Origin: an uncultured Lentisphaeria bacterium
GTDB taxonomy: Bacteria > Verrucomicrobiota > Lentisphaeria > Victivallales > UBA1829
Direction: 5' to 3'
DNA length: 7,544 nt
Assembly (NCBI GenBank): GCA_905197955.1
Contig: CAJKAR010000085.1
Coordinates: 1-7,544, forward strand
Both the position numbers and the translations under genes were made by a program. How positions within the stretch are numbered: the first letter of the stretch is position 1; every line of letters starts with the position of its first letter. Below the pieces are notes generated by a model. That model had not been told where the DNA came from and did no database searches. It worked only from the letters and a program-made list of their open reading frames with translations. This document shows positions 1-7,381 of the stretch, one piece after another.

Positions 1-26
1 GCTGAAAAAACAACTTTTTAACAAGA

Positions 27-54
27 TGAGCCAAAACGTTTTGAAATTGGCTCA
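27..54. promoter_or_regulatory. Inverted repeat with nested palindrome upstream of the GH2 gene (candidate operator)
   Basis: Seen directly: an 8-base arm TGAGCCAA (27-34) and its exact reverse complement TTGGCTCA (47-54) are separated by 12 bases. Inside lies a perfect 12-base palindrome, CAAAACGTTTTG (32-43), whose centre is offset 3 bases from that of the larger dyad. AT-rich palindromes with a central CG are typical of LacI-family operators (established knowledge), so repressor binding is a reasonable inference. In RNA the outer arms could instead form an 8-bp stem with a 12-base loop, ending 6 bases before the Shine-Dalgarno sequence at 61-65, so a translational role is also possible. 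I cannot see a convincing -35/-10 pair, partly because only 26 bases lie upstream. Confidence 0.5.
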
Positions 55-60
55 AGTAAT

Positions 61-65
61 GAGGA
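61..65 (+). promoter_or_regulatory. Ribosome binding site for the GH2 gene (decides the start)
   Basis: GAGGA lies 5 bases before the ATG at 71. The in-frame ATGs at 26 and 59 have no comparable purine-rich sequence at a suitable distance. This site supports initiation at 71, which also places a Lys-Arg followed by a hydrophobic stretch at the very N-terminus, as expected for a signal peptide. Confidence 0.65.
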
Positions 66-70
66 TTTCC

Positions 71-3000
71 ATGAAACGTCTCCTGTCTGTTTTGACCGCT
101 ATCGTTCTGACGGATACTTCCATCGGGATTGAATATCAGTATCCACCCATTTTACACCATATTGCAAAACCGCGCCAGGTGTTGAATCTCTGCGGGGAAT
201 GGGTTTTCCGCGCTCTTTCCGGACAGGAAAAAGGCCCCCTCCCCGAATGGCAGAACGTTCAGGTTCCGCACTCGGCTTTTACAGAAAAAAACCATTCAGG
301 GATCAAAAAGCTGCAGTACCGCAAAACTTTTTCCATTCCGGATTCTGCGGCCGGACGGAAGGTGTTCCTGCATTTTGAATCTGTCCCGGAAACTTCCGAA
401 ACGTTTCTGAACGGAGAAAGGATCGGCATCCATCATCCCGGCGGCACACCGTTCTCATACGATCTCTCCTCGAAAATCAAGAAGGGCAGCAATGAACTGG
501 AAGTCAGGATCTCCTATTGTCCGGACAAAAACAGAAACCATCGTCCGTACGCGTCGGTATGGAGTCTCTGGGGCGCTCTGGGAATCAGCCAGCCGGTGCA
601 TCTGGAGATCCATGATCCCGTCTACATCGCGGATGTCACAGTCCGGACGGTCTGCGAACCGGAAAAAGAACTCCTTGCGGAGATCCTCATAAAAAATGAG
701 ACCCCGCATCCCCGGAATCTGACATTCGATCTCGCCGTTTCCGGGAACTGGAACGCGACTCAAGCGGTGAATCTTGCGGCGAATTCAAGCACGAACGTCA
801 CATTCCGCCGGAAATGGAAGGAAGCCGAACTCTGGACGCCCTCGACCCCGCACCTCTATTTTCTTGACCTGACTCTGCGGGAAGGAAACAAGACGCTTGA
901 TGCATACCGCCAACGCTTCGGATTCCGGGAAATCAGAATCCGAAACAACCAGCTTCTGATGAACGGTCATCCGTTTCTTGTGCGGCGGGATTCCTGTCCG
1001 GGATATCTGCCGGATTATCCGTCCGACGCAAAAATCCGGGAAATCATACAGCGATACAAGTCGCGCGGAATCAACGGAGTGCGCATCTCCCCCATGAGAA
1101 TCGCCCGATGGGCGGAAATCGCGGATGAGGAAGGCCTGATGATCTCTTCCATTCCGGAACAGGGAACCGGAGCCGGAAGAGCCGCGGATGATTTCTGGCC
1201 GGCCATGACGGAACATCTCCTCGAGATCGTCAGGAACTTCAAAAATCACCCGTCCCTGATCTGCTGGGGGATCGGCAACGAATTCGGCAGCGTCTACAAC
1301 TGCAACGGGAAAGAGGCAACCGTCATTCCGAAGCAGCAGGCGCTCGGAGCCGCCGTTGAACACGCGGATCCGACCCGTCCCTGGACATCCTACGGCGATA
1401 TCGAAGCAGGCTTTCCCGTGCGCGGACCGGGTCCGGCCAAAATCCGTTCGTTCCATTATCCGATGACTCCGACCGCATCGCTGACTCCCCTGCCGGAACT
1501 CGCTTACTGGTATTCCAAGGGAAAAACCTCCTGGCAGGGAATTTCGAGCAAAGACAAACCGCTTTCCATTTCCGAGGATCTGTATCACGGCCTGAACGAT
1601 CAGTTTTTCGGAATCAGCCGATGGGCGGGCGATTCCTTCTTCTCGCCCGACGGATATGCAAAAGCCTGGTTCGACGCCGTCCGGATGTATGCAGAAGGAT
1701 ATTATGATGCCGGAATCTCCGGATGGGAAATCTGGGTGGCCTTCCCCGCAGAAAAGTTCAACAAACTCTATTCCCATGGACAGCTCATCCCGGATTACCT
1801 GATCGCTCTCCGCGAAGTCTCTCCGAACTTAAAAGCGGAAACAACGGAAACAAGAAATCTTTCCGTATACAATCAAACCTTTCTGGAACAGGACTGCGAA
1901 CTGGTCAAAAAAGACACCGCAAACGGGAAAGTCATCGGAGAAAAAACATGGAAATTGAAGCTGCTTCCCGGCGGAAAGTTCAAAACCACGGTCGAACTGA
2001 CGGCTCCGGAAACGGAAAACGTCAGTTCCATGGAATCTCTCTATCTTCTCAAAAGCGGAGGGAAAATCCTGACCCGCCGGGTGTATCGGTACAATATTTT
2101 CCCGGAGATAAAACTGAACCTGCCTTCGAACGCAGTTCTGCTTGCTGGCGACTCCAGCCCGCTCCGCCGGACCGCAGCGCCGGAGCAGTGCGTCCGATCG
2201 GCCGAAGAAGCGGCAAAGAGCGGAAAACCGGTGATCGTCCACAAGACTCTGAATTCGTCCGAAGGAAAGATTTTGAATGCCCTTGTCGCAAACGGAGGAA
2301 AAGTTCTTCTGATGGAGGCCGGAGAACAATCCTGGACTCCTTCCCGTCTCCAGCCGCGCAATGCCCAGAGTTTTGTCTGGCGCAGGAACGACGATACGCT
2401 TCCCGGAGTCTCGGATTCCATGCTTCAATGCTGGAAACCGGACACGTTCCTGGGAGAATCCGGCTATATGAAAAATGCCGAAGAGGCGATGGAAGTTCTG
2501 CTGGATTCCGGCCATCGCAACGGCTTGAACACCGTACATCTTTCCCGTCTTTACAACGGGAAAGGCTTCTGGATGCTCTGCCAGCTCCCTCTGCTGAGCC
2601 GAATCAAGCAGGAACCTGCGGCGCCATTCCTGATCGAACGGATTTTCGGAGAATTTCAGAAAGACTCCCGCAAAACAAAACATCTGACCCTCTGGGAAAA
2701 CGATCCGCTTCTCCCGTTTTTGAAAAATGAGAATATCGTCCTGGATTCCAGACTGGACCGGGACTCCGTTCTTGCACTCGACGGCACCGCCCGGCTGACG
2801 GAGGAACAGAGAACCTCATTGAAAAAACATGCGGAAAACGGCGGTTCCGTTCTGATACTCGGCATCACGGAAAACAATGCGGAACTGCTGGACGAACTGG
2901 GACTGGAACTGCATCCCGCGGAGGAATGCGAATGGATTCTGCGGAAGAACAACCGGGGACTTCTCGCGGGAATCAGCAACAACGATCTTTTCTTCAGCAG

Positions 3001-3931
3001 CATCAAACCTTCCGATGTCTATTTTCAGGCGGATATTCTGAACAGGAAGCAGAGAATCCATTTGAAGAACAAAATCCTGACGGGCCGTCTGAAACCGGCG
3101 GCTTCGTCATCCGCCGCCATTCTCACAGATCCGGGAGCGATTGCGGAAGTTCCGTTCGGGAAAGGACGCATCGCACTCACCTCGCTGAACTGGAAGAAAA
3201 TCGCCAAAAGTTTTCCTGAACGGGCGATTTACACCTTGCGCACACTGCTCCTCAATCTGGGGGTCAACAGCGCAGAGCTGAAGCAGGATCTCACTCTTGT
3301 GCCGTACGAGATGCGCTGGATAATCAACCGCCAGTTCTGGAAAGATCCGAAACATCCCGCTGTTCCGGCATGGTTTGAAAACGGAAATGATATGCGCTAT
3401 TTCCCGGTCAATCTCTGCGGATGGAGCCCGGATTCAAACAATTTCTGTCCGAAAGAGGCATTCCCGGAGGAAGCGATGAATTTCGGAGGGATCAAGTTCA
3501 AATTGTCCGATCCGAAAGGGAAATTTACCGGAGCGCTGGTCCTCTCTCCGAAAGAAACGAAAACCATCTGGTTCTGGAGCAGAAACATTCATGGATTCTA
3601 CTTTCTCGGAGCCATGGAAAAATCCCTGAAGGAAGGAACTCCTGTGCTGAAATGTTCGTATGGATACCGCTACAAGGAAAAGACCTCGTCGGCGAAAGAA
3701 GCAACCTTTTACGCCGGAGACCATCTGAACACATACCGCTGGCCCGGGAATGTGAAATCCGGCCGGCTTGCCTGGAGCGGTCCGACGCAGCTGGACAAAA
3801 CGGGCGTGCTGTATACATGGCATATGAAAAGCATGTATCCTCCGGATGCGATGATCTCTTATATGGATCTGACCAACGAGAGCAGTTCTCCGGTCGCAAT
3901 TGTCGCAATCACTCTGGAGAAAAAGCAATAA
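71..3931 (+). CDS. Exported GH2-family glycoside hydrolase with tandem GATase-like domains
   Basis: Likely a retaining beta-glycosidase acting outside the cytoplasm; the exact sugar (beta-galactoside, beta-mannoside or beta-glucuronide) cannot be read from sequence. Numbering is from the preferred start (1286 aa). Residues 1-19 are a signal peptide-like segment (KR, then LLSVLTAIVL). Residues 35-180 resemble the GH2 sugar-binding jelly roll. Residues 185-288 resemble the GH2 Ig-like domain and end in RFGFREI and a short LMNGHPF motif. Residues 289-585 are the TIM barrel. The acid/base candidate is E404 in WGIGNEFG (codon 1280-1282) and the nucleophile candidate is E502 in KPLSISED (codon 1574-1576). 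Their spacing of 98 residues suits GH2. A beta-rich linker follows, then two GATase-like domains (about 685-861 and 870-1067) and a C-terminal beta-sandwich (about 1080-1285). The protein is longer than many GH2 enzymes. The histidine usual in the barrel motif RxSHYP is absent (VRISPMR). The gene appears intact and is the first of three. GH2 membership is fairly secure; substrate is unknown. Confidence 0.85.
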   Translation: MKRLLSVLTAIVLTDTSIGIEYQYPPILHHIAKPRQVLNLCGEWVFRALSGQEKGPLPEWQNVQVPHSAFTEKNHSGIKKLQYRKTFSIPDSAAGRKVFLHFESVPETSETFLNGERIGIHHPGGTPFSYDLSSKIKKGSNELEVRISYCPDKNRNHRPYASVWSLWGALGISQPVHLEIHDPVYIADVTVRTVCEPEKELLAEILIKNETPHPRNLTFDLAVSGNWNATQAVNLAANSSTNVTFRRKWKEAELWTPSTPHLYFLDLTLREGNKTLDAYRQRFGFREIRIRNNQLLMNGHPFLVRRDSCPGYLPDYPSDAKIREIIQRYKSRGINGVRISPMRIARWAEIADEEGLMISSIPEQGTGAGRAADDFWPAMTEHLLEIVRNFKNHPSLICWGIGNEFGSVYNCNGKEATVIPKQQALGAAVEHADPTRPWTSYGDIEAGFPVRGPGPAKIRSFHYPMTPTASLTPLPELAYWYSKGKTSWQGISSKDKPLSISEDLYHGLNDQFFGISRWAGDSFFSPDGYAKAWFDAVRMYAEGYYDAGISGWEIWVAFPAEKFNKLYSHGQLIPDYLIALREVSPNLKAETTETRNLSVYNQTFLEQDCELVKKDTANGKVIGEKTWKLKLLPGGKFKTTVELTAPETENVSSMESLYLLKSGGKILTRRVYRYNIFPEIKLNLPSNAVLLAGDSSPLRRTAAPEQCVRSAEEAAKSGKPVIVHKTLNSSEGKILNALVANGGKVLLMEAGEQSWTPSRLQPRNAQSFVWRRNDDTLPGVSDSMLQCWKPDTFLGESGYMKNAEEAMEVLLDSGHRNGLNTVHLSRLYNGKGFWMLCQLPLLSRIKQEPAAPFLIERIFGEFQKDSRKTKHLTLWENDPLLPFLKNENIVLDSRLDRDSVLALDGTARLTEEQRTSLKKHAENGGSVLILGITENNAELLDELGLELHPAEECEWILRKNNRGLLAGISNNDLFFSSIKPSDVYFQADILNRKQRIHLKNKILTGRLKPAASSSAAILTDPGAIAEVPFGKGRIALTSLNWKKIAKSFPERAIYTLRTLLLNLGVNSAELKQDLTLVPYEMRWIINRQFWKDPKHPAVPAWFENGNDMRYFPVNLCGWSPDSNNFCPKEAFPEEAMNFGGIKFKLSDPKGKFTGALVLSPKETKTIWFWSRNIHGFYFLGAMEKSLKEGTPVLKCSYGYRYKEKTSSAKEATFYAGDHLNTYRWPGNVKSGRLAWSGPTQLDKTGVLYTWHMKSMYPPDAMISYMDLTNESSSPVAIVAITLEKKQ

Positions 3932-3947
3932 AGCGGGAAAAGCGACG

Positions 3948-5357
3948 ATGACACCCCCCATCCTGATTCATCCGGACTGTGAAGCATATCAGTCCCTCGC
4001 GGAGAAGGCGTGGATGCTTGCCCGGCAGAATGTCCGCCGGTATCCCGCCTCCGGCAAACCCGCATTCATGAAGGAAGGATTCGACGAGGAGAACCTTTAT
4101 TTCTGGGATACCTGTTTCATGCTGCAATACGCGAAGTATTCTCCCGACACGCTGCCGGGTGTTGCAACACTGGAAAAGTTCTTCGCCGTTCAGCGGAACG
4201 ATGGATTCATTCCCCGCTGCTTCAATCTGAAAACAGGGCGGTCTCCGCTCCCGTATGACGACATCAATCCTCCTCTGGCGGCGTGGAGTCTGCTGGATGT
4301 GATCCGGCAAACGGGAAATACGCTCCGGCTCGAAGAGCATTTGAAGCATCTTGTTTCCTTCGACGAATGGATCGAGCGGACCCGGCGGCGGAAGGATGGA
4401 ACCTGGTGGTTCTCGGACGGTGCCGGAAGCGGTATGGACAACTCCCCCCGGACCGCCAGACGGAACAAGGAAGGAAACGATGTCGGCTGGATTGATCTTG
4501 CCGCGCAGCAGGCACTTTCCGCAGAGTCCATTTCAGAACTTGCCCGCATCGCCGGAGATTCCGCTCTGGAATCCGCATATCGGGAAATCTATGAGAAACG
4601 TCTGGATTTCCTTGAACGCCGTCATTGGTGCAGGAAAACTGGGATGTATCTGGACCTTCTCCTGCAGGGACTGGAAACAGAATCCTACCGGGCCTATTTT
4701 TCGTCGGCGAAAAGTATCGCCTCTTTCTGGCCGATGCTGGCGGAAAAATGCGACAAGGAGAGACTCCGGCGTCTGCTTCTTCATCTTTTGAATCCCGAAG
4801 AGTTCAACCGTCCCCATCCGGTCCCCTCGCTCTCCTACGACAATCCGAACTATTCCGCGAACGGCTGCTACTGGCAGGGCGGCGTCTGGGCTCCGACAAA
4901 CTATATGATTGTCCGGGGGCTTCTGCGGAATGAGCAGTATGCGTCTGCCCGCGAAATCACCCTCCGGCATCTGGACTTCATGGATCGAGTTTACCGCCAT
5001 TCGGAACCGCATACCATCTGGGAAGCGTATTCCCCGGAGACGGCGCGTCCTGCGAAGATCGACTGCGGAGTATACGGGAAAGAAGAGGATGAAATTCCGG
5101 TCCGGAAGGACTTCTGCGGCTGGAGCGCACTGGGGCCGATTTCCATGCTGATCGAAGCCGTGCTGGGAATTGAATGCGATTACCCCGCCCGGAAAATCGT
5201 CTGGCATTCCAATTGTTATGCGCGGCATGGCATTGAAAATCTGCCATTCGGTCCGGCACGGATCTCGCTGATCGCCGAACGGTCGAACCCGGGAGAGATT
5301 CCGCAGATTGCCGTCACGGCCCCCTTCCCCGTCAAGATTGAGTTCAAACGATTCTGA
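3948..5357 (+). CDS. GH63/GH37-like (MGH1-like) alpha-glycosidase, (alpha/alpha)6 barrel
   Basis: A 469-residue predicted inverting glycosidase of the trehalase/GH63/mannosylglycerate-hydrolase-like superfamily. It has no signal peptide, so it is probably cytoplasmic. Visible family motifs in order: FWDTCFM (about 52-58), DGFIPR (85-90), a PPLAAW segment (108-113), SGMDNSPR (161-168), YWQGGVWAPTNYM (308-320), IWEAYSPE (357-364), and GWSALGPI (391-398) before a short beta-strand-rich end. By analogy with trehalase (SGWD and EKYD motifs) and the mannosyl/glucosylglycerate hydrolases, D164 (codon 4437-4439) is the candidate general acid and E359 (codon 5022-5024) the candidate general base. The large N-terminal beta-sandwich of classical GH63 enzymes is absent, as in compact MGH1-like proteins. 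I chose ATG 3948, 16 bases after the preceding stop. An in-frame TTG at 3900 would overlap the GH2 gene and add a charged N-terminus unlike the family. The Shine-Dalgarno sequence is weak (GCGGGAAAAG), so translational coupling to the upstream gene is plausible. The substrate is unknown; an alpha-glucoside, alpha-mannoside or alpha-galactoside of a small molecule is possible. Confidence 0.82.
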   Translation: MTPPILIHPDCEAYQSLAEKAWMLARQNVRRYPASGKPAFMKEGFDEENLYFWDTCFMLQYAKYSPDTLPGVATLEKFFAVQRNDGFIPRCFNLKTGRSPLPYDDINPPLAAWSLLDVIRQTGNTLRLEEHLKHLVSFDEWIERTRRRKDGTWWFSDGAGSGMDNSPRTARRNKEGNDVGWIDLAAQQALSAESISELARIAGDSALESAYREIYEKRLDFLERRHWCRKTGMYLDLLLQGLETESYRAYFSSAKSIASFWPMLAEKCDKERLRRLLLHLLNPEEFNRPHPVPSLSYDNPNYSANGCYWQGGVWAPTNYMIVRGLLRNEQYASAREITLRHLDFMDRVYRHSEPHTIWEAYSPETARPAKIDCGVYGKEEDEIPVRKDFCGWSALGPISMLIEAVLGIECDYPARKIVWHSNCYARHGIENLPFGPARISLIAERSNPGEIPQIAVTAPFPVKIEFKRF

Positions 5358-5392
5358 GAATACACAACAGGCAACTTCTTCAATAAGGAAAT

Positions 5393-5396
5393 GGAG
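5393..5396 (+). promoter_or_regulatory. Ribosome binding site for the GH42 gene
   Basis: GGAG lies 5 bases before the ATG at 5402. A second purine run, AAGGAA, is about 11 bases from the start and too distant to be the main site. Together they give this gene the best initiation signal in the window, so it may be translated independently of the gene before it. Confidence 0.65.
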
Positions 5397-5401
5397 TCAG
5401 C

Positions 5402-7381
5402 ATGGGATTCAAATATTTCGGATGTGCGTATTACCCTGAGGTCTGGCCGGAAGAACGGTGGGAGCAGGATGTCGCAATGATGAAACAAATCGGGTTCAAC
5501 ATTGTAAGAATCGGAGAGTTCGCATGGAGCAGGCTCGAACCGCGGGACGGGGTCTATTCGTCGGAATGGCTGCACAAAATCGTTGATCTTCTGCACTCCG
5601 CGGGGATCTCCGTGATGCTGTGTACGCCGAGCGCGGTTCCTCCGCAATGGATGGTTCGCCAGATTCCGGAAATCCGGCTGATTCAGGCGGACGGATCTCC
5701 CCGGAATCCGAATGCCCGGCGTCATTACTGCGTTTCATCGGCAGAGTATCGGAGACGGATTTCCAGATTTCTCCAGAGAATCGGATCGGAATTTGCGACA
5801 CATCCCGCCGTAAAATTCTGGCAGATCGACAATGAAATCGCACTGGCGGAAACCGGAGCATGTTTCTGTCCGACCTGCCGGAGACGGTTCCTTGATTTTC
5901 TCCGGAGGAAATACCGGACCGTGGAAGCTCTCAACCGGGCATGGGGATGCGGATTCTGGTCGCACGATTATTCCGACTGGGAAGAGATCGAACTGCCGCT
6001 CAGAGAGCAAAGTCATCTGCTGGACTGGGCGGAATTTGAAACCGAACAGTTTTCCTCTTTCCTCCGGGAACAGCGGGATCTTCTGAAATCCCTGAATTCA
6101 GACTGGCGCATCACGACAAACAGCTGGATTGGTCTGGAACCGGAGATTGCTCCGGAGCGTCTGTTTGAAGTTCTGGATTTCACCGCGTATGATTCCTACA
6201 TCAATTTTTATGAAAACCTTCCGACCTACCGTTCCGCCTGGAGTTACTATAAAAACCTGACAGGAAAACCGCAGGCGTTCTGGCTTGCGGAAAGCGGGGC
6301 CTGGAATCCTCTTTCCGCCGCAGACCATGCGGAAAAAGCTCTGAGAGCCTGGGCATGGGAACTTTTTGCCCGCGGCTGTGAAGGCATGATGTATTTCCGA
6401 TGGCGGCAATCCCTGATGGGCGAGGAAAACCATCCCGCCATCCTGCCCTGGGATGGCTCGGAATCAACCGCGTATAAAGAACTGGGCAGACTGGGAAGGG
6501 AAATGCGGGAACGGAATCTGCAGAATCTGCCGCTTCCCGTCGCATCCGTTGCGATGCTCGCCGACTCGAAAACGGCCATTCTGGAGCGGAACAGGAAGTC
6601 TACAGAGTTGAAAGAGCGCTTCGCACTTCTGCATGATCTTCTGAATCGTCTCGGCGTTGAGTGCGATGTTCTTCCCGCCGGCCCGGCATGGGATCTGTCG
6701 GCATACAGACTGCTGATTCTCCCGCAAACGGAGTTTGTCTCCCGGGAAACGGCGGACACTTTGAAAGCGTTTGTCCGGCAGGGCGGAAAAATTCTTGCCC
6801 TCCCCCGGCTTGCAATCCTGGATGCGAACGGAAAATATCTCCCCGAACGATCCCCATACGGGATGCGGGATCTTTTCGGCGCGGGAATTTCCGAATACAG
6901 CAGAATACAAACGGAATTGCGCCATCCATTTCCGGGCAGCAGGGCGGAAACTTCGTCCCCGCTCCCCCCTGTCTCCGGAGAACTGAACGGATCCCGCACG
7001 GAATTTTCAGGGATTATGGGAAAAATCATTCCGGAGACAGCGGAAATCCGCGGGAACTATCAATCCGGCCTCTTCCGTGGAAGCGCCTGTCTGACAAAAC
7101 AGATTTACGGCTCCGGGACAGCCTGGCTGCTGGGATCTTTCCCGGAAGAGAACGCATTCCTGCGGTTTCTGAAAGAAATTCTGGACGATGCGGAAATTCA
7201 AACCCTGCCCAAACCATTGCCGAGGGAATGCAGCATCCTCACCCGGGGCAATATGCGGTTTTATATCAATGCCTCCGAAAAAACTCAGAGTTTTTCCCGG
7301 TTTGACGGCTCTTCCATGAAACTGGACGGATACGATGTCGCTTTTGAACACCTGCAGCGCGCCCCTGCGCAGAAGCGCTGA
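5402..7381 (+). CDS. GH42 beta-galactosidase
   Basis: A 659-residue retaining beta-galactosidase, of usual length for GH42. It has no signal peptide, so it probably hydrolyses imported beta-galactosides in the cytoplasm. The N-terminus GCAYYPEVWPEERWEQD and the IGEFAWSRLEP motif are typical of the family. The barrel spans about 1-370. The acid/base is E145 in QIDNE (codon 5834-5836) and the nucleophile is E297 in FWLAES (codon 6290-6292). YFRWRQS (331-337) followed by GEENH is the family's late-barrel signature. C110, C154, C156 and C159 match in spacing the zinc-binding cysteines known from the Thermus A4 enzyme (106, 150, 152, 155), and E145 has the same +4 offset from that enzyme's E141. 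Residues 375-595 are the GATase-like trimerization domain (with a QGGKILALP strand), followed by a short C-terminal beta domain (about 600-655). The gene begins 44 bases after the GH63-like gene and is probably co-transcribed. GH42 enzymes also act on arabinogalactan- or galacto-oligosaccharides, so the natural substrate is open. Confidence 0.93.
   Translation: MGFKYFGCAYYPEVWPEERWEQDVAMMKQIGFNIVRIGEFAWSRLEPRDGVYSSEWLHKIVDLLHSAGISVMLCTPSAVPPQWMVRQIPEIRLIQADGSPRNPNARRHYCVSSAEYRRRISRFLQRIGSEFATHPAVKFWQIDNEIALAETGACFCPTCRRRFLDFLRRKYRTVEALNRAWGCGFWSHDYSDWEEIELPLREQSHLLDWAEFETEQFSSFLREQRDLLKSLNSDWRITTNSWIGLEPEIAPERLFEVLDFTAYDSYINFYENLPTYRSAWSYYKNLTGKPQAFWLAESGAWNPLSAADHAEKALRAWAWELFARGCEGMMYFRWRQSLMGEENHPAILPWDGSESTAYKELGRLGREMRERNLQNLPLPVASVAMLADSKTAILERNRKSTELKERFALLHDLLNRLGVECDVLPAGPAWDLSAYRLLILPQTEFVSRETADTLKAFVRQGGKILALPRLAILDANGKYLPERSPYGMRDLFGAGISEYSRIQTELRHPFPGSRAETSSPLPPVSGELNGSRTEFSGIMGKIIPETAEIRGNYQSGLFRGSACLTKQIYGSGTAWLLGSFPEENAFLRFLKEILDDAEIQTLPKPLPRECSILTRGNMRFYINASEKTQSFSRFDGSSMKLDGYDVAFEHLQRAPAQKR
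7355..7380 (+). other. Inverted repeat overlapping the end of the GH42 gene
   Basis: Arms CAGCGC (7355-7360) and GCGCTG (7375-7380) are exact reverse complements separated by 14 bases. A further 10-base palindrome, TCCCGCGGGA, follows at 7384-7393. A hairpin at the transcript end is possible, but no T-run follows either structure, so this is not a standard intrinsic terminator. GC-rich coding sequence makes short repeats of this size likely by chance. Confidence 0.25.

Noticed and set aside
785..1777. 330-codon open frame on the minus strand inside the GH2 gene
   Set aside because: It lies wholly opposite a gene with clear domains and catalytic motifs, and its translation resembles no family. 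It is a by-product of codon bias.
1723..2730. 335-codon plus-strand frame overlapping the GH2 gene
   Set aside because: It reads through the same DNA in a shifted frame and is rich in Arg, Ser and Pro with no recognisable domain. The GH2 frame continues unbroken, so there is no frameshift to explain.
2123..3271. Functional glutamine amidotransferase activity in the GATase-like domains
   Set aside because: I see no nucleophile-elbow cysteine with the Gly-x-Cys-x-Gly pattern or the His/Glu partners. The domains look structural, as in GH42 enzymes.
3900..3947. Upstream in-frame TTG start for the GH63-like gene
   Set aside because: It would overlap the end of the GH2 gene, lacks a ribosome binding site, and adds residues that do not look like the family's N-terminus. 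ATG at 3948 is preferred.
6247..7029. 260-codon minus-strand frame opposite the GH42 gene
   Set aside because: Low-complexity Arg/Ser-rich translation opposite a well-supported GH42 gene; treated as a shadow.
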